Notes: generated from the sequence alone by a model not told the origin. A DNA stretch of 64,000 bases from Zymoseptoria tritici IPO323 (GCF_000219625.1 NC_018215.1:558001-622000), one strand, 5' to 3'. Positions 13,131-24,668 are shown, numbered from the stretch's first letter. Translations and numbers: made by a program.

Positions 13131-14150
13131 TCATGCACCCGAATCGTCCTCGGCGTCATCTTCCTCACCACGCAAACCATCCTCCTCGCCATCGACCAGC
13201 GGCACCATGCGAAAATCGACAAATGCGACCCCATCTCCCGCGCCGCCCGAGTCCACCTCAATCAGATACTGCATGTTCAGCACACCTTCTTCGTCCAATC
13301 TCATCGACACCTTGGACGCCGCTGCCATTGCTCTTTGTGCGGCTTTGAACAAGCTGAACTTGAAGCTCGCGCTCGTTCTCGAGCTGCATTGAAAGGTCTC
13401 CAGTACTGGCGTGTCGGAGTCGGTGTGCGTGGTGAAGTCGATCGTCGCCGATCCCAAGGAGCCACCAGCTGAGAGGGACAGACTTGCACCAGTGCGGGCA
13501 TCTGGAATGGCTTGAATGGATATGTTGGTCGGACTCATGGAGCTTAGTTCAGCGATGGCATCGAGAAGGTACGTCGACCTCATGATCGTCTTGAGTACCA
13601 CCCTGTCGCGACCAAATGGAATCTCTTCAGTGGTCTCAGTCTCGTATGTCGTCAAATCGCATGTAGTGGTCACGCCTGCTTCTGACATGTGAATACCCAA
13701 GGCGCTGCCTTCACCATCGTAAGAGAACGTGCAAATGCCTGTCACGCCAAGCGCTTGATTGGAGAATGCATTGATGCCCGCATGTCGATTGAGACGATGG
13801 GCTGCGAAATGCTCGTACTCGCCCGGTCGCTTGGCTGTGCTGGGATCTGAGATGCTGAAAATGTTGAGAGTCTCGAGGAGGGCAGCAAGATTGACTTCGA
13901 AAATGGGAGGATCGGCTGGTTCGTCTTGCGAAGAGGGAGGCGGAGGTGGGTTGTAGGTGTATGATGTGAACAGGGCCTTTTCAAGGAAAACAACCGCTTC
14001 CATCACACTGCCTTCTTCAGTGCTGAAACGCATACCTTCTGGAGAGATGCGGACATTGGCCTTCTTCGCGAAGGAGATGCAGCGCAGGAGTAGGAGTATC
14101 TGGCGAGCAGATGAAGAGACTGCGACAAACAGGGGTGTGTTGGTAGCCAT
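13131..14150 (-). CDS. rad1: DNA damage checkpoint clamp subunit Rad1/Rec1
   Basis: Subunit of the Rad9-Rad1-Hus1 (9-1-1) sliding clamp, a PCNA-like ring loaded at damaged DNA in the nucleus to activate the ATR/Mec1 checkpoint. Single exon, 339 residues, close to the usual fungal length. The opening LFVAVSSSARQILLLLRCISFAKKANVRISPEGMRFSTEE is the first PCNA-like strand set (given here in pieces: residues 7-47). The end of the second PCNA-like fold, FKFSLFKAAQRAMAAASKV and a strand ending in FVDFRMVPL, is also recognisable. The tail is acidic (GEEDGLRGEEDDAEDD) and probably disordered. A proline run after NPPPPP near residue 68 is an insertion in a loop. The start is the only ATG before the conserved strand. 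It lies downstream of OST5 on the same strand. Confidence 0.9.
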   Translation of the reverse strand: MATNTPLFVAVSSSARQILLLLRCISFAKKANVRISPEGMRFSTEEGSVMEAVVFLEKALFTSYTYNPPPPPSSQDEPADPPIFEVNLAALLETLNIFSISDPSTAKRPGEYEHFAAHRLNRHAGINAFSNQALGVTGICTFSYDGEGSALGIHMSEAGVTTTCDLTTYETETTEEIPFGRDRVVLKTIMRSTYLLDAIAELSSMSPTNISIQAIPDARTGASLSLSAGGSLGSATIDFTTHTDSDTPVLETFQCSSRTSASFKFSLFKAAQRAMAAASKVSMRLDEEGVLNMQYLIEVDSGGAGDGVAFVDFRMVPLVDGEEDGLRGEEDDAEDDSGA

Positions 14151-14227
14151 TTTGAGTCTTGAGTCTTAAATCCTTATAATTTAGAGGTATCAACGCCTTG
14201 TTCCGTCTTTTGTTCGCTGGTAGGCTT

Positions 14228-14473
14228 TCAATCGTCCTTTTTCCAGACAGACAGCAGCCGGAGAAGATAGAGTGCTATCGTGAAAGCCGCGAAGAATCCG
14301 GCGACCGCCCAGGAGAGTATGAAGAGGGTGGAGGTCACAGGGTGGAAGTCGCGATGGACTGGAACGCGGGTGGAAGGAGCGGGCGTGCGAGGCGGTCGGT
14401 ATAGAGCGTAGGTCTTTGACTCGGAGTGCCGACTGTATCGAGGAGATTGGTGAGGTGATCGTGACCTATACAT
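14228..14473 (-). other. Small ORF with a membrane segment and C-terminal KKDD
   Basis: An 81-codon ATG frame whose start codon lies 2 bases upstream of, and in a different frame from, the OST5 stop codon, so the two overlap by 8 bases. The first 45 residues are Arg/Ser/Pro-rich. They are followed by a clear transmembrane stretch (STLFILSWAVAGFFAAFTIA, then LYLLRLLSV) and the terminal WKKDD. A C-terminal KKxx is the classical dilysine ER-retrieval signal. I do not recognise a family. It may be a short separate gene, an alternative 3' end of the OST5 transcript, or chance. Confidence 0.25.
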
Positions 14474-14815
14474 AGACTCCGACGGCGCAGATCATGTATA
14501 CTGCACCGAATCTGAGGGAGGTCAGTGATACATGCATTGAGGGAAAGTAATGGTTGACTGACCCGAATGCGAGCGATGCCGGGACTGCGAGGATTGGGAG
14601 GTTCTTGAGCGTGTTGTCTGGACAATGATATTAGCTCGTGATCTTCCAAGCCAGATCTTACTCATATGCATACTCAGACCAAACAAGCCGGAGAGAATGA
14701 GGCCGCCGAGGAGTAAGAAGAAGCCGACGGAGAACTGGGTGTCTTTGGGAGTGGCCGCGATGAAGGGCTGGCTGGCCGAAGCGTCCCAGAGAGCCTGAAG
14801 CGATTGGGCAGACAT
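14466..14815 (-). CDS. OST5: Oligosaccharyltransferase subunit Ost5
   Basis: Small two-pass membrane subunit of the ER oligosaccharyltransferase, which transfers dolichol-linked glycans to Asn. The gene has three short exons: 14674-14815, 14563-14617 and 14466-14511 (minus strand), giving 80 residues, matching the family length of about 80-90. Residues 1-47 end in FFLLLGGLILSGLFGL (first membrane helix). Splicing then yields NNTLKNLPILAVPASLAFG and FGAVYMICAVGVYV, the conserved second half. The spliced SLAFGFGAVYMICAVGVYV agrees closely with fungal Ost5 proteins as I remember them. A second in-frame donor (GTAAGA, intron start 14661) 12 bases downstream of the chosen one (GTATGC, intron start 14673) would insert four residues. 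It shares a 285-bp divergent promoter with gcn5. Confidence 0.85.
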
Positions 14816-15100
14816 CGATTCGAGCGTGAAATGAGCGAATGACAGATACCGATGGGAGGTTCTGTTCGTGGATGTGTTGTTCGATTGTGGTGATTTGCTG
14901 TTGTCAGAAGCTCTACAAAGTTCTGGAGAACAGCTGGACGCTGCTGATCGACCCTGCAAGATATAAGGTTCTTGCCGCCCCCGCAGATCATTACTAGCGC
15001 ATCGCAATCGCGGTCTTCAATTCATGCGCGCATTCAATCTATCTTTCCCTTCACACTCCTCACAACTTGACCTCACTCTCGACATATATCACTACCCAGC
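14816..15100. promoter_or_regulatory. Divergent promoter of OST5 and gcn5
   Basis: Only 285 bp separate the two start codons. An ATG at 15024 opens a 73-codon frame that overlaps the gcn5 start codon and ends at 15245; if it is in the leader it would act as an overlapping uORF. Confidence 0.5.
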
Positions 15101-16418
15101 ATGTCCTCCACCAAGGAAGACAAGCGCAAAGCCGAAGACGAAATCGAGCACGATCCTAAGCGACTCAAGCCCTCAGTATCGCCTCCACCAAGCGACGACA
15201 CACCCACCATCCGACACGAGCTCTTCCCCGAGAAGCCCGCCGTGACAGAAGAGCGCAACGGCGACATCTCATTCCGCGTGGTCAACAATGACGGCCAGAA
15301 CTCCTCCTTCATCATCCTCACAGGCCTGAAGTGCATCTTCCAGAAGCAATTACCCAAGATGCCAAAGGACTACATCGCGCGATTGGTATACGATCGCACG
15401 CACTTGAGCATCGCAATCGTGAAGAAGCCTCCAGCAGGAAGCTTTGCCGAAAGCTCTGGTCTTCCCGGAGAAGTCGTTGGAGGCATTACATATCGACCAT
15501 TCAAGGGTCGCCAGTTCGCGGAGATTGTCTTCTGTGCTATCAGCAGCGACCAGCAAGTCAAAGGATACGGCGCACATCTCATGAGCCACCTCAAAGACTA
15601 CGTCAAGGCCACGAGCGATGTCATGTACTTCCTCACCTACGCCGACAACTACGCTATCGGGTACTTTAAGAAGCAAGGATTCACAAAGGAGATCACACTG
15701 GACAAACCGAAATGGATGGGCTACATCAAGGATTACGAGGGAGGAACAATCATGCAGTGTTCCATGCTGCCGAAGATTAGGTATCTCGAATCAGGTCGCA
15801 TGCTGCTGAAGCAAAAGGCCGCAGTTCACGCCAAAATTCGTGCTGTCAGCAAAAGTTACGAGATACACCAGCCGCCGTCAGAATGGCGCAAAGTGAAACC
15901 TGGACAACCGCTGCCGGAGATCGATCCTCTGACCATCGATGCGATCAAGGCTACAGGGTGGTCGCCAGACATGGACGTTCTCGCACGGCAGCCTCGTCGT
16001 AATCCTTCACACAGCTTACTCCTCGGTTTGCTGTCCGCACTCCAGACAAGTTCTTCTGCGTGGCCTTTCCTGCAGCCTGTTAACGGTGAAGAAGTGCACG
16101 ACTATTACGACGTGATCAAAGAGCCCATGGATCTGAGTACGATGGAGAGTAAGCTTGAGAAGGATCAGTACGAGAATGTGGAGGACTTTGTCAAGGTAAG
16201 AACTGTCCATGCTATCTTCGATGTACATCATCACTAACAACACGCAGGACGTCCTCCTCCTGGTGCGCAACTGTAAGCGCTACAACGCTGAAACGACACC
16301 CTACGCAAAAGCTGCAAATAAACTCGAAAAGGAAATGTGGAAAAAGGTCCGCGAAGTGCCAGAGTGGAGTTATCTGGAAGCCGACAATTTCGAGACGACA
16401 AATCGGCAGCCTGAGTAG
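15101..16418 (+). CDS. gcn5: Histone acetyltransferase Gcn5
   Basis: Catalytic subunit of SAGA/ADA complexes; acetylates histone H3 in the nucleus and recruits these complexes through its bromodomain. Two exons, 15101-16195 and 16248-16418, separated by a 52-bp intron within the bromodomain; 421 residues. Residues 1-45 are charged and low in complexity. The GNAT domain spans about 60-215: [20 protein letters not shown] holds the catalytic Glu region and the Q/RxxGxG/A acetyl-CoA loop, followed by [19 protein letters not shown]. The bromodomain is at about 305-405, with [26 protein letters not shown] and, after splicing, [16 protein letters not shown], including the acetyl-lysine-binding Asn. 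The C-terminus [18 protein letters not shown] runs slightly past the bromodomain. Confidence 0.95.
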
Positions 16419-17555
16419 AATTACAAGCTTGGCTCACCGTCGGAGCTCAAACCACGATCGAGGCACCGGACATCGCGCGATGGTGTGGCTGTCACAGAAC
16501 CGCAGACACCTCGCCAGAGATCAACTCCTGCTGCCGAACCAACCCCCACGTCGAGTGGGAGACGAGCGAAACAGAAACAAGCTCGGAAGTGATGCATGAG
16601 AAATGTGGATGGTCAATGAGCAACGCAGATAATGATATCAAATAATGTTGAGTAGATCTGTCGCCCTCTCTCCCTCACATGCAGTCAATGGTGGTGGTGG
16701 TGGCGCAACGCCATGTCGCACAATTCGGAAGATGTCCGACATTGTCAAATGCACGGTACCTTGATTGTTGAGCTCAGCCTGCTCAGGCACCCAACCGTCG
16801 CACCGCGGCCTCCCTCCTTCCGTGACAGCGCCGTCCGCGCAGGCTTCGTGCGTTTGCCCTGGCTGGCGTCGTGGCACAGCATGTGACCGAGCACAACAGG
16901 AAAGGCCTTTTGCGGAAGAGCTGCACGAGCAGCTTTCCGTCCGTGAGATGCGACCATTGTCTGCAGTGACCTACCTCACCGCTTGCATCTGATTTGACTG
17001 CAGCGGTGTGGGCCATGCTCGTTTGGAAGTGGCGTGTCAGCGATGAGCAGCAAGCAGTAGCAAAGAAGACGTTGTGTTATACGGAAATGACTCGTTGAAG
17101 ACATGCATACAAGGCCGAAGAGAGCCTGGCTATCTACCTACCCACCCACAAAATCGCTGTCGATGGAAAATCATGCCACACTCGCTTGCGCGTTTCGATA
17201 TACCACGTGTCCGAAATGTCTGTCTATCTCTTCTTCTCCTCGATTTCATGCCGAAGTACGCTCATGCACCCAATGACGATGCTGGGAGTGGAAATGCCGA
17301 AATAAAATGCTGTTGTCCCCAGACCGGGTTGCGATCCTGATTTTCATGGCTCAAAGTCGCACCTACTCGTGAGGCCGCCGATGTCGCAAGTCTTCAACTG
17401 TCATATCGTTCTGTTCATCGTGCGCTCACATGGACTGCTGTTGTTGATCTCTGTTGGGTCGATACTGTTGTAGATCCTGCTGGCCAGTACTGTCTCGTAT
17501 TCGATTTTCTTCAAACTGTATTCTGTTGACGTTGATGTCGATGTCGACGTCTCAA
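16419..17555. other. Intergenic region between convergent gcn5 and Zn2Cys6 gene
   Basis: About 1.1 kb between two convergent genes. It includes a (GGT)n-like run near 16688-16702 and a CACGTG palindrome near 17205. Short frames on both strands have no recognisable product. I see no gene. Confidence 0.5.
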
Positions 17556-19252
17556 TCAATACCGCGCATTCAGGTTCGAGACCGACATACGGTGAGCGGT
17601 GGCTGCGCGCTGCTGCTGTTGCTGCTGGTCGAACGAAGATCGACGCCGAAGCTCGTCGACACTGGCCGAGTGTGTTGGCTGAGAGTGGCGAGGAGAGGTA
17701 TAGCGCTGCTGCTGATCGTTCGGAACCATCTTGTAGTCGTCGCTGCCGTTGGCCTGGCGAATTTGGTGACGATCGGCGGAAGTCGTGGTGTCCACATCGA
17801 CGCCAGTGCTGAAGCTGTATAGACTGGCTGCAGCTTCGCGGGAAGAGGATGATGGGCGGCGGTAGTCTTCATTCCCGCCAATGGACGGCAAGACCGGACG
17901 GGTGGTGCTGGCACGCGACGTGCGCTTGGTCGAGGTTGGTGGAAGCATCATGAGTGGCGTTGACTTGTAGTCAACATTGGTGGACTGGAAACTGTCGGAC
18001 AGCGATGAAGTTGTGGTTGGCGAGATAGCTGGGCTTTTGGTGGAAGCTCTGAACTGATAGCCAAATGCAGGATCGTTGTTGCTCGGATATGTCGAGCTGA
18101 TATCGCTGGAAGTCGGTACGGACTGGTTCACACCGTTGATAGAATCGTTGCGAGAGGTCCCCGTCGACCAAGGCATGCCGGTGCGGCTGTGGATACCAGT
18201 AATGTGAGCTCGGGACTCGTTGAAAGAACCCAAAGGTCGGATTTGAGGTACTTCTGGCGTGGGAACTCTCTGCGGGTATGCTGGCTGGTGTGGAAAAGGT
18301 AGTCGACGTTCTTGCACAGTTTGCGATGGAAGAGAGGAGTGCATGGAGGCCATGTTCAATGGTGAGAAGGCTTCTCCTGCAGCGCTCGGAAGACGACTTG
18401 TTGGCATTGTGTATGGTGCACCTTGCAAATTGCCATAGCTGAATGGTGTGCCCGACTCATAGTACATGCTCGAAGATGTTGCAGGCGCTGAAAGCGGGCC
18501 ACTTGTGTATGGGCGGAAGCTCTCCAATCCGTGATTGATGGATACGGATTGCCGCGGCATGGAAGCGCTGTAGGTGTAGTCGTCCACAGACGAGGAACCA
18601 TAGTCGTAATCGGAGTATGCCATTCGAGTCTGAAGCATTGGCAAAGACTGGCGATGGTGTGGTTGGTAGATACCAACATCGTATGCGGTGGTGGCGATAT
18701 CGACTGGCGATGTGACAGAGTTGCTTCCCACGACTGGGAGTCCGTCGAGGTCCGTTGTTAAAGCATGACTGCCGACCTGTGTGGATGTTAGTACTTGTCA
18801 TCGTATAATTTCGTTCGTGTAAAATACCAAAGTACCGACGCGGTGAAAGGTACAAGAGGCTTTGTCAACGCCAGCTGAATGACAGTTCGAGCAGCCACTG
18901 CCATCCCCTGCATCTCCACTACATCTGATCTTCCGCTTTCTGCACCGAGAGCACTGCTTCCCTGTCAGCACTTGACACCCTCTCCATATTTCAGACAAGG
19001 ACAGCATACCGCTACTTGGATACGTCGACGTTGATGTCCATGAGAATGCTGATCTTGGTCATGATTGTCCGCGATCAACGTTCGATTGCCTGGACGCCCA
19101 ACGTACTCCGATCTCAAATCATTTTGAGTGTCGTAGTAGCCGTGACTGTAAGGCGCCGTCCGATCGTAGTATGCGGCACTCGAATTGGCTCGTTGGTTGG
19201 ATCGACTGAACGTATCGAAGTCTCCCGTGTAGTATGACTGCGTCATCATCAT
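17556..19252 (-). CDS. Zn(II)2Cys6 transcription factor
   Basis: Predicted nuclear DNA-binding regulator; target genes unknown. Three exons on the minus strand: 19010-19252, 18828-18956 and 17556-18776, giving 530 residues. Exon 1 encodes a Tyr/Ser/Asp-rich, His-rich N-terminus (YYTGDFDTFSRSNQ, HDQDQHSHGHQRRR). Exon 2 carries the zinc cluster CSRCRKRKIRC, then a Cys 10 residues on, SNC, and SC after nine residues (six cysteines, spacing C-x2-C-x6-C-x9-C-x2-C-x9-C). Intron 2 has an ideal TACTAAC branch site; intron 1 joins best at GGGAAG/CAGTGC. The long third exon is Ser/Thr/Pro-rich and disordered with a terminal polyglutamine (DQQQQQQR). The usual fungal_trans middle-homology domain is not visible, so this is a minimal zinc-cluster type. 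It is tandem with the aminomutase gene, which begins 2 kb upstream. Confidence 0.8.
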
Positions 19253-21308
19253 TCTGCGCTGATCCTGCGGGAGATTCCTGCAGGCGCATGAACAAAGCAG
19301 CAACACACGCTGAATTGCGATGGCAGTGAAGCTGGTGAGAAAGAAGACAGTCTGGCAGAAGCGTGACAGTGAAGACTGTTTCATGGAGGAGTTGGGAAAA
19401 GCACGACAAGAGGCGGATTCGTCAACACGCACTCGGTGGGACAGCAAACAGTGTAGCTTAGATGGCAAGGATTGAAAGAGGAAATGTTTGCGTCGGACGA
19501 AACGAACACGGTCGCAGAGGCAAATAAATGTATGCGAATGAGGAAGATGATTGGTAAAAGAATCTTCCTGCGTTTACAAAGATCCGTGCATTGTCGATGA
19601 GCCAGACTGCGTTTGCGAGAGTGCGCAATACCGCCCCACTGAGGAGAAGAGGATCGTGCGTCAGTGGACAAGCATGACAAGGACCTAGCGGATCAATGCA
19701 TTGGCGCGATCAGCATAGGGGGAGAGAACCTGGTTTGATACATGCCTGCGGCGGTCGACCGAGATGTTTGAATCCTTCACGAATTGGCCAAGGCTCGGAC
19801 TGGGGTGGTGTTGTTTCAAGCTCACCGAGAATCTCAGAACTTCCTTGACTTCGGAATGCGATCCGAGTGCTGCGATGCACAGGAGACCTGTGGATGCTTG
19901 AACGTGGTCGCTTGCGATTGCGTCGGCTGCATTGGGAGAGCTTCCAGCCTTTGCCTCATGAAGCACTGGTCCAAGCATTTCGATGGGCTCCATCGACGGA
20001 CGCTCTGCTATCCGTCTGGTCAAGAGGTAATCTTGTGCGTAGTGATCAGTCAAAATTCTCGCAATCCGGTAGCGATTCGGTCAGCCGAGATCCGGACTAT
20101 TGTGCACGTTCCTCACTGTCAGAAGCAGCTGTTACATAGCTGTCAGTACAGGGGAAAGGTACGCCATGCGTTACACACAGAGGTGGAGAAAGCATTGGTA
20201 TCTTCATGCGCGCGCAGAGGCGATGGCGCATGACCGACCCTGCATACAACATTTAACAGTTAAGCGCCAAATTCGTGGGGTATCCGTGGGATCCTTCGTG
20301 GGGTATCGTCTTCATGCAGAATCGAGAGAATGTCGCTCAATGCCACTCTCGGGGCTGCTAGCCGGATGGACTGAACCTCCGCCAGCGGCCGTCAAGCTTG
20401 ACCTTTCGTCCGGCCTGAAAGGTAACGGGAGCTGGCTCGCGGGATTTGTAAAAACATCTGCCGGGCAGGATCCGCCGGGCGGCAACATGATCCGAAGAGG
20501 CTCAACCTCAGTGACACAGCATTGAAGGAAGCGGATTCTCCTCGAAACGGACTGCTCTCGAATCTCCGTGGCCCAGGAGGAGTATTTCGACACTGCCGCG
20601 ATGGGCGCTGCGATCCGTGCGAAGGACCCGCGGAAAACGTAACTCATGTCCTTGGAATGTGATATGAAGCAAGGGACGAAGTTGGAGGACATCATTTCGG
20701 CACATCAGCGGGATCTCGGGCCGTGTGATACCGAAACCTTCCTCACACAAAACCTTCAAGCATCGCGACTTCCGTTGGACTTCTACAACCTCACCTCATG
20801 CATCCTCCATCATTGTGGCGTACTGTAAGACTGTACGCTAATCTTCAGCCCACCGTGGCCTTTCGGAAGGCTGTTGCGACCATGTCAGGTAAGACAAGAG
20901 CCTCTCCTACCTTTCCCTTCTTCATGATGATAGCAGCTGGGGCCATAAGACCGCCAGCCGCTATGCTGCTGGTTGGCAATGCTTTAAAGCCAGCTTATAA
21001 ACAATCTTCTCAATTTCCTGATGATAATCGAGCCTACTCAAACGGACTTACGTGTCACTGTGGAGCAGCCGGAAGCTGACCTTCGATTCAGCAGGTTCGA
21101 AAGCTGGAAGATGGTCGAGTATGCATACGATGTGGACTCACGGAGCCTCGGAGAGACTCAAGAAAAAATGCTTGTGTGACGAAAGAAGAACCCGGCAAAG
21201 GACCCAATTCAGGAGACGATGAGTAGTGCGCAGAACGGAAATCTTGCATTTGTTAGCTGAACAACGAAACCTCCATTTACGCCAGACAGTACCATTGCCT
21301 GACCACTC
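19253..21308. other. Intergenic region, 2 kb
   Basis: Upstream region of the zinc-cluster gene and downstream region of the aminomutase gene. A short direct repeat of CGTGGGGTATC occurs twice at about 20274-20306. Open frames reach 149 codons on either strand but have no recognisable domain. No gene is supported. Confidence 0.5.
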
Positions 21309-22874
21309 TCAAATTAATCCTTCACCTTTCGGATCATGATACGTGAACGATTCATCTCCAGTAACCCCAGGTGCTTTCCAAGTGCTCACGCCGGAATGCT
21401 GATTGTACTGCTCAAAGCTGTGCGCCAGTCTTTTTCCACCTCCTCCAGGCAGGTCCACGATAAATGCCGGCATCATGAAGCCCGCGATAGTGCCGCGGAT
21501 TTGCTGCTCAAGGTCCAAGATCGTCGACAGAGGCGTGCGCAGATCCTCCACGCCGCGGACCATGTCAGATTGGTAGACGTAGTATGGTTGGATGTTGAGA
21601 TCGGCCAATTTTCGAATCAGCGTGGACATCGTCTCGACCGTGTCATTCACCCCACGTAACAGCACGCTCTGATTACGCACTATCACGCCGCGTTCGAAGA
21701 GGTGACGAGCTGCTTGTTCCGTTGCCCAGGTGATCTCATTCGGGTGATTGAAGTGAGTATGCATTGCGACCTGCTTGCCCAAGTCGCGGCCTCTGTTGCT
21801 GATGTCAATGAACACATCCGACCATCGATCGTTGGGATCCGTGATACGCATTGGGCAGACTGCGAGTCCTTTGGTTGCAAACCTGAAGCGTTTGATGTGA
21901 GGGATTGCAAGAAGACGCTCGCCAATGAGCTGAAGTTGCTCCGGCTGTAGGTAGTACGCATCACCTCCTGATATGACCACATCTTGGACAGCAGGATTCT
22001 TCTCAATATACTCAAACATGGCTTCCCAGCGTTTTCGGGTCGGCTTCTGCGAGACTTTGACCACCGATTCTGTATTGTTGCCGACGGCGTATGAGCGTGT
22101 GCAGAAGCGACAGTACACTGGACAGACTGTAGTGGCTGTAACAAAGCGTCAGCGAGGCCCTCTCCGAGACGAGCTGTGAAGCTCACCTAAGAAGAGAACC
22201 TTGTCTGGGTAGCGATGAACGAGACCAGGTACGGGGGAGTCTTCCGTCTCGTGCAAGGAGTCAAGAGATAACGCTGGATGATCCGGTCGCATCGCCGACT
22301 TCAGAGGGATGAACTGCCGGCGGATGGGATCCGCATAAGGGTTGTTCCAGTCGGCCACGCTGAGGACGTGCGGCGTGAGTCGGACTGACATCGGAGCGGC
22401 TTTCATGCCTTCGTGGACATCTTCGAGGAACTCATCCCGGGATACGTGGGCGCTGCGAGGTCCTGGGATGCAAGGTGGCAGGACCGCCGTGAGGAATTGA
22501 ATCAGCTTCTCCTTACGATCGATGGTATTGCGAACCTGCTTGTTAGCTTGAGGTTAGTCGAACCCAATAAAGACAATGTAATAGCCAACACCTGCCTGCC
22601 ATCGATAGCTGAGAAAGTCGTCTTGGGAGATCTCCTTCCAAATGGCTACCTTTTGCCAATATGAATCGGTGAGATCGTGAGCCTGCGGTGGTGCTCGAGA
22701 GGAAAGCAAGTCTGCCGTTGTTGAACTGCTGTTCAAAGGAGCTGCCGCTACGCCGGCACAGCTTTGGTATCGACGATGGTCTTCTGGACGACGAGAGAGT
22801 GCTGGGAAAGCCAGAGTGCTGCGTGGGCTAATCATCAAAACAGATTTCACAACGCCTTTGACTGAGAATGCCAT
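21309..22874 (-). CDS. Lysine 2,3-aminomutase (KamA-type radical SAM enzyme)
   Basis: Family reaction: L-lysine to L-beta-lysine using a [4Fe-4S] cluster, S-adenosylmethionine and PLP. Three exons: 22596-22874, 22187-22535 and 21309-22135, 484 residues. Residues 1-40 (MAFSVKGVVKSVLMISPRST, then Arg-rich) look like a mitochondrial presequence, fitting an Fe-S enzyme. WKEISQDDFLSYRWQ leads into the conserved MKAAPMSVRLTPHVLSVADW and PLKS. Splicing regenerates DKVLFLATTVCPVYCRFC with the radical SAM C-x3-C-x2-C. HTHFNHPNE, LLRGVNDT and the PLP-lysine loop VDLPGGGGK are present. The first intron is best explained with a GC donor (22595). The family is mainly bacterial but also widespread in filamentous ascomycetes. 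The exact substrate in fungi is not known from sequence. Confidence 0.88.
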
Positions 22875-24668
22875 GCTGATCTGACAGAGGAAGCAAGTAG
22901 AAGGCGGACTAACTGATCGAAGCGATGAAGATCCTATGTGTGAGTCAAGAGCGAGTTCGAAGCTTGAAGTCGTAACGTTGTAGCGGTCCCGGGTGTTGCG
23001 TTTGGAGAAGTCGAAGTGGTTGTTGTGAACCACTTTGCACAGGCTGCTAATGCACCTTTTATGCTCATGACTCTCGTCCGATTTATGCATCTGCTCGACA
23101 TACGGTTCAGCTGCTAAACGGCTGTTCGGCGTCACGGCGTCAATTCCTGTCCACAATCAGCGCTCTGCAGATTGCACAATAGATGTTGTCTGCGATGCCC
23201 GCATCTGGCGATCCTTGGCGTAACGCCTCCAACGTTGGGAGTCAGCAAAATGTTCGATCTTCGCCAAAAGTTGTGGTACAGGGCTGATTCTTCGAATCGT
23301 GAGTCCCAACTCTGATCGTGAAGGACCATAGCACGAAGCTTCTCGCGACTGGCTCAGGAAAGCGCAAAGCTAAGCGAGGAGTACCCGTATCTTGGAGTGA
23401 GCGGGTTTACGCACATCGCATCCATGATAGTGAAGCAATGACCGAGAAAGTTCTCGCCGAGGCATTGTACAAACCTGAGATGGTGGACCGAGCACGCAGC
23501 CAGCGAGGGCGTCAGCATGATCAATGCGGAGCTACTATCCAGATGCGGCAGACACCCATATTGGCAATTGCAAGAGATTCTTGGGCGGTTGAGTTGGTGC
23601 CGTCGGTCCAGTTTTCGGAGCTGAAGTTCTCATATGTCGGTCCAGCCACCCTGCTGTTGGAATACCTTGATCAACACTCACCACAGGCGAAAGCCCATAA
23701 AGTTGGGACTTCGCGCCTCCTTCGGTTATTGCGATTTGGTTGCGGCATGATGTTCCAATGATGTGTGTCGAAACCGGAAGATGCATGACATTCGCACCAT
23801 GCCATCCGCCGCAGGCCGGCCTGTGAGCGGAAGTGAAGGCTCGCCGAGGCCGAAACACGATTCTTGTAAACTCATCGGCGGGACCGTCCTCAATTTGAAC
23901 CATCTGATCGAGAAGCACCGCGGTCTACGGCAGACACAAGTGCTCGAGTACTGGACCCACCTGCGCGGCGCACACTCCGGTAGTCGGGCTTGATCAGCAT
24001 TTCGATCTGTTTTACCGATGTCCCATTGACACCAGGTGCAGCGTGTCTGTCATTCGGTACGGACAGCGGCAAACTTGCGGGTCACTCTCGTCCGCCTGTG
24101 AGACTGGACCAAAGTCGTGTTAGAGCCAAGCCTTTCTGAAAATTTGTATGGCAGATGTTAGAAATGTCTCCAATGGCATCAGGAGCCGGGTTTCGTGGTC
24201 GTGTGGGACGGATGAATTTTGATGGTGATGGAGCTGAGGAGAAGAGGCTAAAACAAGGTTTTTGCCAGGGTTCACGCCCAGCCGCCAGCCATGTGATCGG
24301 CAGCCCTACATGAGGTATCTTACTACGAGACAGGAGGTATGCCTTGTGTAGCACTCGAGAAAATATGGCGGATAGCTTAACATTAGGTACAGCGCAGCCA
24401 TTACCAGCCGACGGCGCATTGTTTCAGTAGCTCGAACTTATCTGTTCGCTACAGGGTACGCATGGCGATTTGGCTTTGTGATATGATTGATAAGTCGCTG
24501 TCCGAGATGTCTTGAAATACATTGCTGCATTGTACGTATCGAGCTCGTACCGATCTGCTCCTCGGAACGGGCCTGCGCTGCTGGCTGCGCAGGTTTGTGC
24601 TGACCAGCTGGTGTCTCACTCATCCATTCTCATCGTTGTCTCGAGGCGACCTTCGCGTACGCTCTTGG
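22875..24668. other. Intergenic region, 1.8 kb
   Basis: Lies between the aminomutase start and the 3' end of the SYLF gene. It contains open frames up to 147 codons with no recognisable family and no coherent splice model. Presumably promoter plus 3' untranslated sequence. Confidence 0.5.

Noticed and set aside
20274..20306. Direct repeat CGTGGGGTATC as an insertion footprint
   Set aside because: Too short, only two copies, and no inverted ends or coding remnant beside it.
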